From: Candidatus Sulfotelmatobacter sp. | Lineage (GTDB): Bacteria; Acidobacteriota; Terriglobia; Terriglobales; Acidobacteriaceae | Direction of reading: 5' to 3' | Assembly: GCA_030041215.1 (NCBI GenBank) | Contig: JASHOH010000074.1 | Location: 1 to 39,159, forward strand | DNA length: 39,159 bases | Shown here: piece after piece, positions 14,533 to 22,971 of the stretch | How the letters are laid out: each line of letters begins with the position of its first letter | How positions within the stretch are numbered: the first letter of the stretch is position 1 | Made by a program: the position numbers and the translations under genes | Notes under the pieces: generated by a model | The model's database searches: none | Told to the model about the DNA's origin: nothing | Seen by the model: the letters and a program-made list of their open reading frames with translations, nothing else

Positions 14533-15408
14533 TTAATCCGCGTAGTCGGGGCAATAGTAATCGAACTTCTGCGAGCCTTTCGGGTTTTCCTGCAACGCTT
14601 TCAATCGATCCCTGATATCTCCGTCCGAGGATGGGCGCTTGCTCAGGTACGCTTGATAAAGCTCGATCGCTCGCTGCCTCGCCTCGTGGGCGCCCACCTC
14701 GTATGCCTCGGGCGTCGTATACCCGTCCGGTTCTGACCGCGAGATGTTCCACCAGGTTGCGTAGGCATTCGCCAATTCAAGTCGAATGCTGTCGGAGACT
14801 TCAGCATCCGGGTATTGCTTCAGAAAAATCTCGCTGTGCTTTATGACCTCGCGGAACTGGTCGGGTCCTTCGTTACACCCTCCCTGGCTCCAGCCAAGCT
14901 GCGTCATCATCAGGAAGGCTTGGCGTCCCCACTCGGTGTCTAGAAAGTCTTTCGCCAGCAGATTGATGTCGACCGGATCTTCCCGCAATGTCCAGTTAGC
15001 ATCGGGGTCGTAGTAAAAGTACTCAATTCCGAGGTCGTGAAATTTCTTCACTACCTCGGTTGGGCGCCACGCGTCGGGCGTGCCTACTGGGCCACCAGGA
15101 GGAAGCCAACTCGGCACCAGCTCATGGACACAAAATGCCCTGGCGGCATACAGAGCGTTGAACTGATCGGATGTTATCGGGGTGGCCTTCCACTCTTTCA
15201 TCGCATCGCCAAGTACTGCGAGAATCTCGTCGGTCTTGCCGCTTTCGATTGCCTTGATGATTTCTGGGCCTCGGTCGAAGCGCCCCTCGCGACACGCACG
15301 GGCGGCAACAGAAGCATCCACACGGGCTAGTGATGGTCCGTAGATCGCCCAGCTGCACTGCGAAAGAGCAACTAGTACAGCCGTCCAAAGCATGAAGTTC
15401 CTCACCAT
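14533..15408 (-). CDS. Secreted protein with TPR-like C-terminus, unknown function
   Basis: 291 residues from the ATG at 15408. An N-terminal hydrophobic signal (MVRNFMLWTAVLVALSQCSW, cleavage probably after ..CSWA) points to export. The middle is rich in Trp and aromatic residues. The C-terminal part (EIFLKQYPDAEVSDSIRLEL, then AIELYQAYLSKRP) resembles tetratricopeptide or tol-pal-like repeats. An alternative ATG at 15393 has GAGGAAC upstream but would lose the basic signal n-region. It is convergent with lgt, 21 bases apart. Family not recognised. Confidence 0.7.
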   Translation of the reverse strand: MVRNFMLWTAVLVALSQCSWAIYGPSLARVDASVAARACREGRFDRGPEIIKAIESGKTDEILAVLGDAMKEWKATPITSDQFNALYAARAFCVHELVPSWLPPGGPVGTPDAWRPTEVVKKFHDLGIEYFYYDPDANWTLREDPVDINLLAKDFLDTEWGRQAFLMMTQLGWSQGGCNEGPDQFREVIKHSEIFLKQYPDAEVSDSIRLELANAYATWWNISRSEPDGYTTPEAYEVGAHEARQRAIELYQAYLSKRPSSDGDIRDRLKALQENPKGSQKFDYYCPDYAD

Positions 15409-15511
15409 ATCGCCTTGTCCACATGCTAATGCTACGGTATCGCCCCGCAGCACGCAGGTTACTTTCGCGCGAGTACTGACCGAGGGTTCTCTGCACGCAG
15501 GACATCAAAGT

Positions 15512-15540
15512 TTGTTAAGGATTGCGGCTCAGGGTATCCT
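15512..15540 (+). promoter_or_regulatory. Candidate promoter for the pseudouridine synthase gene
   Basis: TTGTTA (15512-15517), a 17-base spacer and TATCCT (15535-15540). The -10 ends 5 bases before the GTG at 15546, so transcription would begin at or next to the start codon. Confidence 0.4.
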
Positions 15541-15545
15541 TCCAC

Positions 15546-16562
15546 GTGGCGAATAAACGTGCCATTCGCGAACTCCCTATCACGATGCTGGTTGGTATGG
15601 AAGGCATCGGCAAACGGCTGGACCAATTTCTCGCGTGTCGCGTCGACCACGTCAGCCGCTCCCGCGTGCAGCAACTCATTTCCGACGAAAAAATCCTTGT
15701 AAACGGGAAGCCTGCCCGCGCCTCGCTCAAACTCCGCGGCGGCGAACGCATCACCATTCTCGCCGAACCGCAGCGCCCTCCGCTCAAAGCCATCGCCGAG
15801 GATATTCCGCTCGACATTGTCTACGAAGACGACAATCTCGCGGTCATCAACAAGCCCGCAGGAATGATGGTGCACGCCGGCGCGGGCGCGACCGACGACG
15901 CCCGCAACCGCGGTACGTTGGTGAACGCCTTGCTCCACCACATGGCAAGCCTTTCCGGTATAAGCGGAGAGCTGCGCCCTGGTATCGTCCATCGCCTCGA
16001 CAAAGACACCAGCGGACTGATCATCGTTGCCAAGAATGACGAGGCGCATCGCAAGCTGAGCGCACAATTTTCCGCCCGCGAGGTGAAGAAGAAATACGTA
16101 GCCCTGGTGCACGGCTGGGTAAAGAAAGATTCCGGCACCATTGACCAGAGCATCAGCCGCGACCGCCTTCGCCGTACGCGCATGACTACCCGGCTTTCGG
16201 GCGGAAGATCCGCAGTTACGCATTATCGCGTTGTGCGGCGACTAGATACACGTTTTGGGAAATTTACTCTGCTGGAGATCAAGATCGACACTGGCCGCAC
16301 CCACCAGATTCGCGTGCACATGGCGGCCATGGGGCATCCAGTCGTGGGCGATACGACTTATGGCGCGCCCCTGAAAATGAAGCCAAAAACCCCACCCTCC
16401 GGCAGAAACCGCGAGAAGGGCGGGGCACCCGTCAGCTTGACACGAAATTTTCTGCACGCGGCAGAGTTGGAATTTCGTCACCCACGAAGCGGCCAAAGCA
16501 TCAGCCTTAAGAGCCCACTGCCCTCAGAATTACAAGAATCTATGCGAGAGATTGAAAGCTAG
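15546..16562 (+). CDS. RluA/RluD family 23S rRNA pseudouridine synthase with in-frame REP insertion
   Basis: Converts specific uridines in large-subunit rRNA to pseudouridine. An S4 RNA-binding domain (GKRLDQFLACRVDHVSRSRV, then QQLISDEKILVNGK) leads into the catalytic domain with YEDDNLAVINKPAGMMVHAG and the catalytic Asp in HRLDKDTSGLIIVAK. The IDTGRTHQIRVHMAAMGHPV motif follows. Between GAPLKMK and LTRNFLHAAELEF, where the family normally has a short loop, lies a segment of about 17 residues encoded by a REP-like palindrome (16390-16430). The frame is kept, so the enzyme may still work. The start is uncertain: GTG 15546 is chosen because of the promoter spacing; TTG 15522 and ATG 15585 are alternatives. 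Functionally close to RluD but not assigned. Confidence 0.9.
   Translation: MANKRAIRELPITMLVGMEGIGKRLDQFLACRVDHVSRSRVQQLISDEKILVNGKPARASLKLRGGERITILAEPQRPPLKAIAEDIPLDIVYEDDNLAVINKPAGMMVHAGAGATDDARNRGTLVNALLHHMASLSGISGELRPGIVHRLDKDTSGLIIVAKNDEAHRKLSAQFSAREVKKKYVALVHGWVKKDSGTIDQSISRDRLRRTRMTTRLSGGRSAVTHYRVVRRLDTRFGKFTLLEIKIDTGRTHQIRVHMAAMGHPVVGDTTYGAPLKMKPKTPPSGRNREKGGAPVSLTRNFLHAAELEFRHPRSGQSISLKSPLPSELQESMREIES
16390..16430. repeat. REP-like palindrome inside the pseudouridine synthase gene
   Basis: It starts CCCCACCCTCCGGC and ends GCGAGAAGGGCGGGGCACCC, matching the layout of the RAYT-flanking REP (CCCCACTTCTCGCGC...GCGCGAGAAATGGGGCACCC) with a partly decayed stem. It encodes KTPPSGRNREKGGAPVS in frame. 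Confidence 0.7.
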
Positions 16563-16644
16563 CGCGGCGATATCCTCTCCGGCGAGAATTAGCACAAATA
16601 AAGACGCGCCATGCCCCGGTGCGATCTGATAGAGTTTGCGAACT

Positions 16645-17364
16645 ATGACTGAAGAGACGAAGAAGAAAATCCAGCTCGCATTGGGCGTCGCCATCGTCAT
16701 TGCAGGTGTGCGCGCGGGATACATCATCTACCAGCGCCACGAAGACTACGTCGCCGCCGAGAAGCAGCAACAGGCCCGAAGCCTCGGCTATTCGAATCAG
16801 GATTACTACGTCACGCCGAAGAAGCTGCACCCCTACGATCTGAGATCGGCGCAGCAGCTAACCCAGCAGCCGGTGTGGGTGAAGGAAGGCTACCGCTACA
16901 CGTATTACCGTTACGTTCCCGTGGTGAAGAAAGTAGATTTCGTCCACGAGCAGGGAACTCTGGGCCCTCTAGAACGTTTGGATATTAAAGATGTGCTCGC
17001 CGTGGCCGGTCCCGGCGGAAGAAAGCAGGTAGTCGCGCTGTTCGACAAAGACGGTCACGACTCTGCTGTTCCCATCGGCTTCGAAAGCGACGGTCAGTAC
17101 AAAATTTATTCCGACGAGATGTTCTATATCGAAGACCCTCATCAGTTGTACAAGCATTGGCCGCCGGATATCTGGCAGGCAGTCGATCAGCATGAAGTGA
17201 AGCCGGGGATGAACGAATTGCAGGCGGATTTCGCCATCGGCATGGGAGTTCCCGATCCCGGCGCTACTTCGGAAGAAAAAACCGTGCATTATCCCAACGG
17301 TGGCAAACCGCTAGTGGTGACGTATCGCGACGGCAAAGCAGCAGAAATCAAAGCAGGCGGCTAG
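16645..17364 (+). CDS. Membrane-anchored protein of unknown function
   Basis: 239 residues from the ATG at 16645 (an in-frame TTG at 16636 is less likely). A single N-terminal membrane segment, residues about 9-28, is preceded by a basic KKK, so the bulk is probably outside the cytoplasm. The C-terminal half has a DKDGHDSAVPIGFESDGQYK-like region and a final segment (PGMNELQADFAIGMG ... YPNGGKPLVVTYRDGKA) that resembles the SmpA/OmlA-type small fold in outline. That resemblance is weak. No operon partners. Confidence 0.7.
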   Translation: MTEETKKKIQLALGVAIVIAGVRAGYIIYQRHEDYVAAEKQQQARSLGYSNQDYYVTPKKLHPYDLRSAQQLTQQPVWVKEGYRYTYYRYVPVVKKVDFVHEQGTLGPLERLDIKDVLAVAGPGGRKQVVALFDKDGHDSAVPIGFESDGQYKIYSDEMFYIEDPHQLYKHWPPDIWQAVDQHEVKPGMNELQADFAIGMGVPDPGATSEEKTVHYPNGGKPLVVTYRDGKAAEIKAGG

Positions 17365-17395
17365 AATGGCTCGGCTCGAGTGGCTTCCTCACGGC

Positions 17396-17440
17396 GTCAT
17401 TCCGAAGCCCCGCGTTTTCTCCAGCGGGGCGAGGAATCTC
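17396..17440. repeat. Dispersed GTCATTCCGAAG...GAGGAATCT repeat
   Basis: It contains the hairpin GCCCCGC...GCGGGGC. It lies in the 17365-17519 gap between two genes transcribed towards each other. A similar, longer composite copy is at 30543-30720. Confidence 0.7.
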
Positions 17441-17519
17441 GCATGCGGACCGACGACCGTGGGATCCTTCGCTCGGCTGAAATGCTCCTCTGCTCAGGGC
17501 ACTGACGCCATTGCCAATC

Positions 17520-17981
17520 TTAATTCACCCCCGCCAGTGCCTTCGACACTTCCTGAATATCCGGCACAACCGGAATGTCGTAATTTTTGTGCCAGGCCAG
17601 ATTGCCGTTCTTGTCGATGATAAAAATGGCACGTCCACTGATTCCTTTGTCGTCGAGGTAAACGCCGTATTTCGCGGCAACCGCCCCTCGCGGATGAAAA
17701 TCGGCCAGCAGCGGATAATGTATGCCCATCTTGTCGGCATAGGCCTTGTGCGACCACACGCTATCCACACTTAAGCCGAGGACTTGCGCATCGAGCTGCT
17801 CAAACCGCTTCATGTCATTCACCAGACACGCGTGCTCTTTAGTGCAGACCGGGCTCCAATCCAGCGGGTAGAAGATAAGCACGACTCGCTTCTTGCCGCG
17901 GAAATCGCCGAGCTTCACTTCCTTCTGGTCCTGGTCCTTCAACGAAAAGTCGGGCGCGGGTGCGCCGATTGCAGGTGCCAT
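17520..17981 (-). CDS. Peroxiredoxin (AhpC/TSA family)
   Basis: 153 residues. Thiol peroxidase reducing hydrogen peroxide or organic peroxides in the cytoplasm. The peroxidatic Cys46 is in YPLDWSPVCTKEHACL, with a second Cys at 52. The usual PxxxT/SxxC motif is PLDWSPVC here, closest to AhpE/one-Cys or BCP-like groups. No distant resolving Cys is visible in the C-terminus. The start at 17981 is chosen because GGAGG lies 5 bases upstream; the ATG at 17996 would place that site inside the gene. Confidence 0.92.
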   Translation of the reverse strand: MAPAIGAPAPDFSLKDQDQKEVKLGDFRGKKRVVLIFYPLDWSPVCTKEHACLVNDMKRFEQLDAQVLGLSVDSVWSHKAYADKMGIHYPLLADFHPRGAVAAKYGVYLDDKGISGRAIFIIDKNGNLAWHKNYDIPVVPDIQEVSKALAGVN

Positions 17982-18078
17982 GATTCCTCCGTTCATTTTT
18001 TCGCTTTCTTACGCTCGCGGTTTTCTTTCCATGATAACTGAGTTGGACGCTCACAATTGCGGACATCATGAGGGGCGT

Positions 18079-18120
18079 CATCCTGAGACCAGCCGCTTTT
18101 CAGCGGAGCGGAAGAGCAGC
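18079..18120. repeat. Dispersed GTCATCCTGAGA repeat with CCGCTTTTCAGCGG hairpin
   Basis: It abuts the stop codon of the following - strand gene. A similar CCGCTTTTCGGCCGG form occurs in the copy at 30543. Confidence 0.6.
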
Positions 18121-18609
18121 TCACTTCACCACCGGCGACTTCTCATCCGCCGGCTTTTCTTCATCCGCGTGGATTTTGCCGTCTTCCTCTGCGTAGAACG
18201 ACCGGTGCTCGGCGTCGAGATGCTGCGGTGTCATGCTGAGAACGTAACTGTCGTTCTTGCCTTTGAACCCGACGGTATAGTCTCCGCGATTGGGATCGAC
18301 CATGCGTTTGGTGAACGACCCAGAGTGCACGAGGTCGTTCAAGGAATTGGCGTAGTGCCCGTATTGCTTGTTGAACTGCCGCTGTGCGCGGATCACCACG
18401 CGCATATACGCGAGCGCAGCGGCTTCGGAATCGGAGCGCGCGGGGTCTCCGGGGAATTTCGGCTGATACGCCGGAGCCGCTTGCGTAGTCGGAGCCGCTT
18501 GCGCGGTTGGAGCAGGCTGCTCAGTTCCGGCTTGAGTTTGGGCAAGTAGAGGCACGGCCAATAGAAGCATAACGATGAAGGCAGCAATGGACGCACGTTT
18601 TCTGGTCAT
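18121..18609 (-). CDS. Secreted pilin-like protein of unknown function
   Basis: 162 residues from the ATG at 18609. A clear signal peptide (MTRKRASIAAFIVMLLLAVP, cleavage near LLAQ) is followed by an Ala/Pro/Thr/Gln linker with the near-repeat AQAAPTTQAAP (about residues 30-45). The folded part carries AAALAYMRVVIRAQRQFNKQ then YGHYANSLNDLV and ends in FKGKNDSYVLSMTP..., an arrangement typical of pseudopilin-like globular domains that monitor tables of residues (prepilin type G outline), though the prepilin cleavage motif is absent. It is divergent from the response regulator at 18780. Function unknown. Confidence 0.72.
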   Translation of the reverse strand: MTRKRASIAAFIVMLLLAVPLLAQTQAGTEQPAPTAQAAPTTQAAPAYQPKFPGDPARSDSEAAALAYMRVVIRAQRQFNKQYGHYANSLNDLVHSGSFTKRMVDPNRGDYTVGFKGKNDSYVLSMTPQHLDAEHRSFYAEEDGKIHADEEKPADEKSPVVK

Positions 18610-18779
18610 ACTTGAGGATCCCCACCAAAGGCGAGAATTAACCTGCCAATCTCCGCTACAGAAGGGCTTTTCCACCTTGTTTTTCATGTTACTCCCGTAA
18701 TTCTCCATCGGTCACCTTCTCTTTGCAGGGCACTGGTTTGCCGTTATGCTTTAGAGACAATACGCCCACAGGGATAACT

Positions 18780-19436
18780 ATGAAAGCAGCCGTCGCCAGA
18801 AAACCCACCATAAAAATCGCCGTTGTAGAAAGCGACCCGTTGCGGTTTGTTGGATTCCGCGCCCTGTTCGATTCCGAGCCCGAATTCGAATTGATCTCTG
18901 CCGGCCTGCCCGAGATCTCCGCGCTGCAGGGCGTCGATTTAATCCTGTTGGGAAACCGCTCCGGACAAAACCTCTTCGACGTGATGGCCAGCTTAAAAGC
19001 CACCCGCCCAGATTTGCGTATCATCGTCACCGGTTCGGGCGTAGATGAAGAAACAATTTTGAAAGCTATAGCTTCGGGCGCCAAGGGCTATGTGGATGAA
19101 GCTGCTTCTCCTGCCGAATTTGCCCAGGCGATCCGCATCGTAAGCCAGGGATCGGTCTGGGCACCGCGCCGCGTGCTATCAATGTTTATCGAGCGTGTGT
19201 CTTCCGCCCCGGGACGAATCTTCCCCGCAGGTCGCGTGACCTTCACCGATCGCGAAAAAGAAGTGCTGGAGATGCTGGTCGCCGGCCGCTCCAACAAAGA
19301 AATTGGCGCTCAGCTTGGCATCGAAGAGCGCACGGTCAAAGCGCACGTGGCCAAATTAATGCGTAAAGTAGGCGTGCAGAACCGCATCGCGCTGTCAGTC
19401 CACGCCATCACGCATTCGCTTGTCGCAGCGAAGTAG
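18780..19436 (+). CDS. NarL/LuxR-type response regulator with an atypical receiver domain
   Basis: 218 residues: receiver domain about 11-125 and LuxR-type HTH about 153-215 (FTDREKEVLEMLVAGRSNKE ... RTVKAHVAKLMRKVGVQNR). DNA-binding regulator. The acidic pair is present (Glu17, Asp19) but the usual phospho-accepting Asp after the third strand is replaced by Gly58 (LILLGNRSG) and the conserved Lys by Glu107 (GYVDEAAS). So it probably does not work by normal aspartyl phosphorylation. No histidine kinase gene is nearby. The start at 18780 has AGGG about 8 bases upstream; the upstream in-frame codon is not conserved in family length. The divergent pilin-like gene could be a target (inference). 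Confidence 0.9.
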   Translation: MKAAVARKPTIKIAVVESDPLRFVGFRALFDSEPEFELISAGLPEISALQGVDLILLGNRSGQNLFDVMASLKATRPDLRIIVTGSGVDEETILKAIASGAKGYVDEAASPAEFAQAIRIVSQGSVWAPRRVLSMFIERVSSAPGRIFPAGRVTFTDREKEVLEMLVAGRSNKEIGAQLGIEERTVKAHVAKLMRKVGVQNRIALSVHAITHSLVAAK

Positions 19437-19446
19437 CGCCGGGAAG

Positions 19447-19466
19447 GGCACGACTTCAGTCGTGCC
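19447..19466. repeat. Palindromic repeat GGCACGAC-TTCA-GTCGTGCC
   Basis: The second member of the family at 2717-2736, with a paired stem substitution. The rest of the 437-base gap 19437-19873 holds no gene; it includes a TACAAT box at 19832-19837 that could drive the SYLF gene. Confidence 0.75.
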
Positions 19467-19873
19467 GCAAGGCGAACCAAATCCAAGGCGGCTTCCAGCC
19501 CCTGAGGTTCTCCGATCCTTTAGAAGCACGAAGCTCCGAACCCTCTCGTTACCTCCGGCCACTGACCTTAGTAATCTTGTAGCCCAAGCGACCACCCCGC
19601 ATACTCACTTCACCTACCACAGAACCTGGGAGACGGGGTTGGGAGTGGCGATTAGGGTCACCGCTTTCAGCCCCGATTTTTTGTCTTTACACAAACTCTG
19701 CAAGCACCCGCCGGACACTTAGAGCCTCAGACGAACCAAGGTTCAGCGCTTCCCGGGCTTCAAAACTACAAGATATTTTTAAACTTCGAAACCCTGAAAC
19801 CTTGCCCCGATACACCGTCCCTCACATCGTTTACAATCCAACTACCGGCCCCAGAAATTCTGTGTGAGGAACC

Positions 19874-20557
19874 ATGAAAAAGTTTTTGCTGCTCGTCTTG
19901 ATCGTGTCTCTCAGTGCATTCTCCTTTGCCGCGGAGACGGAAACCAAAGCCGCCGACCGTGTGGAAGCTGCGGCAGATGTATTGAATGAAATTCAAGCGG
20001 CGCCTGACAAGGGCATTCCAGAGAACGTTCTTGGCTCCGCGGAGTGCGTGGCCGTCGTACCCTCCATGCTGAAAGGCGCATTCATGATCGGCGGAAACCA
20101 TGGCCGCGGCGTCGCCAGTTGCCGCACTCCCAAAGGTTGGAGTGCCCCCGCATTTTTCGTAGTTACCGGAGGCAGCATAGGGTGGCAGATCGGTGGTCAG
20201 GCCATTGATGTCGTAATGCTGATCATGAACAAAGACGGCATGAAGCGGCTGCTCTCGAGCGAGTTCGAGTTGGGCGCCGATGCCAGTGTGGCGGCCGGCC
20301 CTGTGGGTCGCCTCGCCGACGCAGGCACCGATTGGAAAATGCGCGCCGAAGTGCTGACCTACTCGCGCGCCCGAGGCCTGTTTGCCGGCGTCAGCCTCAA
20401 CGGTGCCGTCATCAAGCAGGACAAAGATAGCACCCGCGAATTCTACGGACACATGGTTTCGTTCGCCGCGTCGTTACAGGGAGAAGTCGACCCACCGCCA
20501 GTCGCGAATGCATTCTTGACCTCGCTCGCCAAGTGGGCGCAAGAAGCGGCGAAGTAA
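19874..20557 (+). CDS. SYLF domain (YSC84/DUF500-like) lipid-binding protein, exported
   Basis: 227 residues. A signal peptide (MKKFLLLVLIVSLSAFSFA) precedes a SYLF domain. Members bind phosphoinositides or other lipids; the bacterial role is unclear. Seen: IPENVLGSAECVAVVPSMLK near the start, GRGVASCR, the GGSIGWQIGGQAIDVVMLIM core, ELGADASVAAGPVGR and YSRARGLFAGVSLNGAVIKQ. GTGAGGAACC gives a Shine-Dalgarno 5 bases before the ATG. Stand-alone gene. Confidence 0.93.
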   Translation: MKKFLLLVLIVSLSAFSFAAETETKAADRVEAAADVLNEIQAAPDKGIPENVLGSAECVAVVPSMLKGAFMIGGNHGRGVASCRTPKGWSAPAFFVVTGGSIGWQIGGQAIDVVMLIMNKDGMKRLLSSEFELGADASVAAGPVGRLADAGTDWKMRAEVLTYSRARGLFAGVSLNGAVIKQDKDSTREFYGHMVSFAASLQGEVDPPPVANAFLTSLAKWAQEAAK

Positions 20558-20600
20558 TCGACAATCCGGACGCTCGTCTTAAGTATCGAATCGTATATTC

Positions 20601-20679
20601 TGATGTCATTCCGAAGCGCGGCGATCCGCGGGTGAGAGTCTGCCCTGAGGCGGTAGCCGAAGGGAACCTGCTTTGTCGG
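20601..20679. repeat. Dispersed ATGTCATTCCGAAG...GGGAACCTGCTT repeat
   Basis: A longer copy of the same family as 1165-1209, with the hairpin GCGCGGCGATCCGCGGGT between the conserved ends. A CTCTGTGCCTCTGTGG string of another repeat family follows at 20733-20754, directly before the acyltransferase start. Confidence 0.7.
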
Positions 20680-20765
20680 TGTCGACCGCGTGCTCTGGAG
20701 AATAGATGAAACCACCTCAACCGTTCTTTCCCCATGTCTCTGTGCCTCTGTGGTAAACCAATCGC

Positions 20766-21671
20766 ATGCGCCAGCGACTAGAGTACGCGGCAGCCTGGCC
20801 GTTCATCAAAATTCTGGGCATCCTGCCACGTCGCATCGCCCGTGCCGTTGGCATCGGCCTCTCGCAAATCGTCTATCTCTTTCATGTGCGATTGCGCCGC
20901 GTCGGCATGCGCAATCTCGCAATGGTCCTTCCCGAAAAATCCGACGCCGAGCGCGCCCGCATTCTCCGCGCCGAGTTCGCCTCACTCGGACGCCAACTCG
21001 CCGAGGTCTGCCGGTTTCCCAAGTACACGCTGCAGAATCTGGATCAGGTCTTAGTGTTTGACGGGTGGGAGAACTATCTTCACGCCCGCGCTCGCGGAAA
21101 GGGGGTATTGTTTTTCACGGGACACTTTGGTGGCTGGGAGCTTTCTTCTTTTGCCGTTTCCATGCGCGGCCATCCCATGCACGTGGTCATGCGCAGCATG
21201 GACAATCAATATCTCGACTGCCTCATCCGGCACTATCGCACGATGCACGGCAACAAAGTTGTCGATAAGGACGAATTCGTGCGCAGTCTCTTGCAGGCCA
21301 TGAAGGCGGGCGAAGTCGTGGGTATGTTGATCGACACAAATATGACTCCGCCGCAGGGAATCTTCGTAAATTTTTTCGGCATTCCCGCGTGCACCGCCAG
21401 TGGTCTGGCAAGAATTGCGCTGCGTACTGACGCGGGTGTGATACCAGTGTTCGCGATTTGGGACTCCGCTCTCGGTAAATACCGACTTCGCTTCGATCCC
21501 GCCGTGGATCTGGTCCGCACCGGCAACCTCGAAGCCGACATTCACGCCAACACGCAAAAATTCACGTCGATCATAGAAGGCTACGTGCGCCAATATCCCG
21601 AACAGTGGCTCTGGGTCCACCGCCGCTGGAAAACCCGGCCTTCAGGCGAACCCTCGCTGTATTCAATGTAG
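20766..21671 (+). CDS. LpxL/HtrB-like lysophospholipid or lipid A acyltransferase
   Basis: 301 residues, family length. Inner-membrane acyltransferase adding a secondary acyl chain to lipid A or a related acceptor. The catalytic pair is in FFTGHFGGWELSSF (His120, Glu125), followed by a VVMRSMDNQYLD segment and GMLIDTNMTPPQGIFVNFFG. The ATG at 20766 has no Shine-Dalgarno; it follows a dispersed repeat closely. A Gram-negative outer membrane is implied. The gene ends directly at a GGACAGCCG...CGGCTGTCC palindrome. Confidence 0.9.
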   Translation: MRQRLEYAAAWPFIKILGILPRRIARAVGIGLSQIVYLFHVRLRRVGMRNLAMVLPEKSDAERARILRAEFASLGRQLAEVCRFPKYTLQNLDQVLVFDGWENYLHARARGKGVLFFTGHFGGWELSSFAVSMRGHPMHVVMRSMDNQYLDCLIRHYRTMHGNKVVDKDEFVRSLLQAMKAGEVVGMLIDTNMTPPQGIFVNFFGIPACTASGLARIALRTDAGVIPVFAIWDSALGKYRLRFDPAVDLVRTGNLEADIHANTQKFTSIIEGYVRQYPEQWLWVHRRWKTRPSGEPSLYSM

Positions 21672-21693
21672 GGACAGCCGGCCTCGGCTGTCC
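21672..21693. repeat. Palindrome immediately after the acyltransferase stop codon
   Basis: GGACAGCCG-GCCT-CGGCTGTCC, beginning at the base after TAG. It may act as a 3'-end hairpin; no T-run follows. Related to 2652-2674. Confidence 0.7.
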
Positions 21694-21780
21694 GGCGAGC
21701 CCGCGCCACATGCCCTAAGTGGCCTTGTTCTCCCTCAGAAGTGTAGAGTGTAGGGTTCAAAAAAGCGGACGAGGTGAGGC

Positions 21781-22971
21781 GTGAAACTTCTGGTTATCGG
21801 TTCGGGCATGATGGGTTCGGCCGCGGCGTTCGACATGGCGCGACAGCCGCAGGTGGAGTCGGTTTCACTTGCCGATAGCGATGCAAAACGCGCGCGCGAA
21901 GTGGCGGCGCGGGTGAACAAACTCACGGGCGGTAAGAAGGTGCGTGCGGTCGCACTTGATGCCGGCAATGAAAGGGCTGCAGCCAAGCTGATGCGCGGGC
22001 ACGACGGCGCGCTTTCGGCCGTCCCTTATCGCCTGAATCTCGGCCTGGCAAAAGCAGCCATTGAAGCGCGCTGCCACTTTGCCGACCTCGGCGGCAACAA
22101 CACTGTCGTCCGCGAGGAGCTTGCCCTCGCCGGCAAAGCAGAAAAACATGGTGTAGCCATTGCGCCGGATTGCGGCCTTTCTCCCGGCATGGCGTCAATC
22201 CTTGGCGGGGAGCTGGTGCGGCGCCTGGGCGACCGCGCCGATGCGCTAAAGCTTTACGTCGGTGGACTGCCGGAAAAGCCGGTGCCTCCGTTTCACTACC
22301 AACTGGTTTTTTCGGTGGAGGGCCTGATCAATGAATACGTGGAGCCGGCACGCATTCTGCGCAAAGGAAAATTGATCATGATCGAACCTCTGACCGAACC
22401 CGAGGAATTTCACATGCCGGGCTTTCCGCCACTGATTGCCTTTCACACCTCTGGCGGCACATCGACTTTGCCGGAAACTTTTGCCGGCAAAGTTGGCGAG
22501 TGCTTCGAGAAGACCCTGCGTTATCCCGGCCATTACGATCTGCTCTGCGAGTTGAAGGCGCTCGGACTTTTTTCCAGCGAGAAAATGCGCATCGACGGAC
22601 ACGACATCGCGCCGCGCGCCGTGATGTCAAGAATTTTTGAAGGAAAATTTGCCGGCAAAGGACCGGATGTCTGCATCATGCGCCTGGAAGCGCATGAGTC
22701 GCTACGCTCGCCGGGTGTGCGCGGCCTGCTGGGTGGACGCCTGAAGGGCCGCGTGGCTACCTTCACGCTCGTCGACCATTACGATTCCAAGACCGATATG
22801 AGCGCGATGATGCGGACGACCGCCTTCCCGGCATCGATCGTGCTTCAGATGCTGGTTTCGGGCGTGATCGCAAAACGCGGCACCGTGCTTCAGGAGCGCG
22901 ACGTTCCCGCGCAAATGTTTCTGGATGAGATGGCGAAGCGCGGCATCCATATTCAGTACAGCGTGGAATAG
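21781..22971 (+). CDS. Saccharopine dehydrogenase-like NAD(P)-dependent oxidoreductase
   Basis: 396 residues. An N-terminal Rossmann fold with VIGSGMMGSAAAFDMA (residues 5-20) and an acidic residue after strand 2 (LADSD). Then the ADLGGNNTVVREE and APDCGLSPGMASILGGELV segments typical of bacterial saccharopine/lysine dehydrogenase relatives. The physiological reaction of this subgroup is uncertain; lysine or another amino acid is the usual guess. The GTG start at 21781 has GAGGTGAGG upstream. No amino acid pathway genes adjoin it. Confidence 0.88.
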   Translation: MKLLVIGSGMMGSAAAFDMARQPQVESVSLADSDAKRAREVAARVNKLTGGKKVRAVALDAGNERAAAKLMRGHDGALSAVPYRLNLGLAKAAIEARCHFADLGGNNTVVREELALAGKAEKHGVAIAPDCGLSPGMASILGGELVRRLGDRADALKLYVGGLPEKPVPPFHYQLVFSVEGLINEYVEPARILRKGKLIMIEPLTEPEEFHMPGFPPLIAFHTSGGTSTLPETFAGKVGECFEKTLRYPGHYDLLCELKALGLFSSEKMRIDGHDIAPRAVMSRIFEGKFAGKGPDVCIMRLEAHESLRSPGVRGLLGGRLKGRVATFTLVDHYDSKTDMSAMMRTTAFPASIVLQMLVSGVIAKRGTVLQERDVPAQMFLDEMAKRGIHIQYSVE

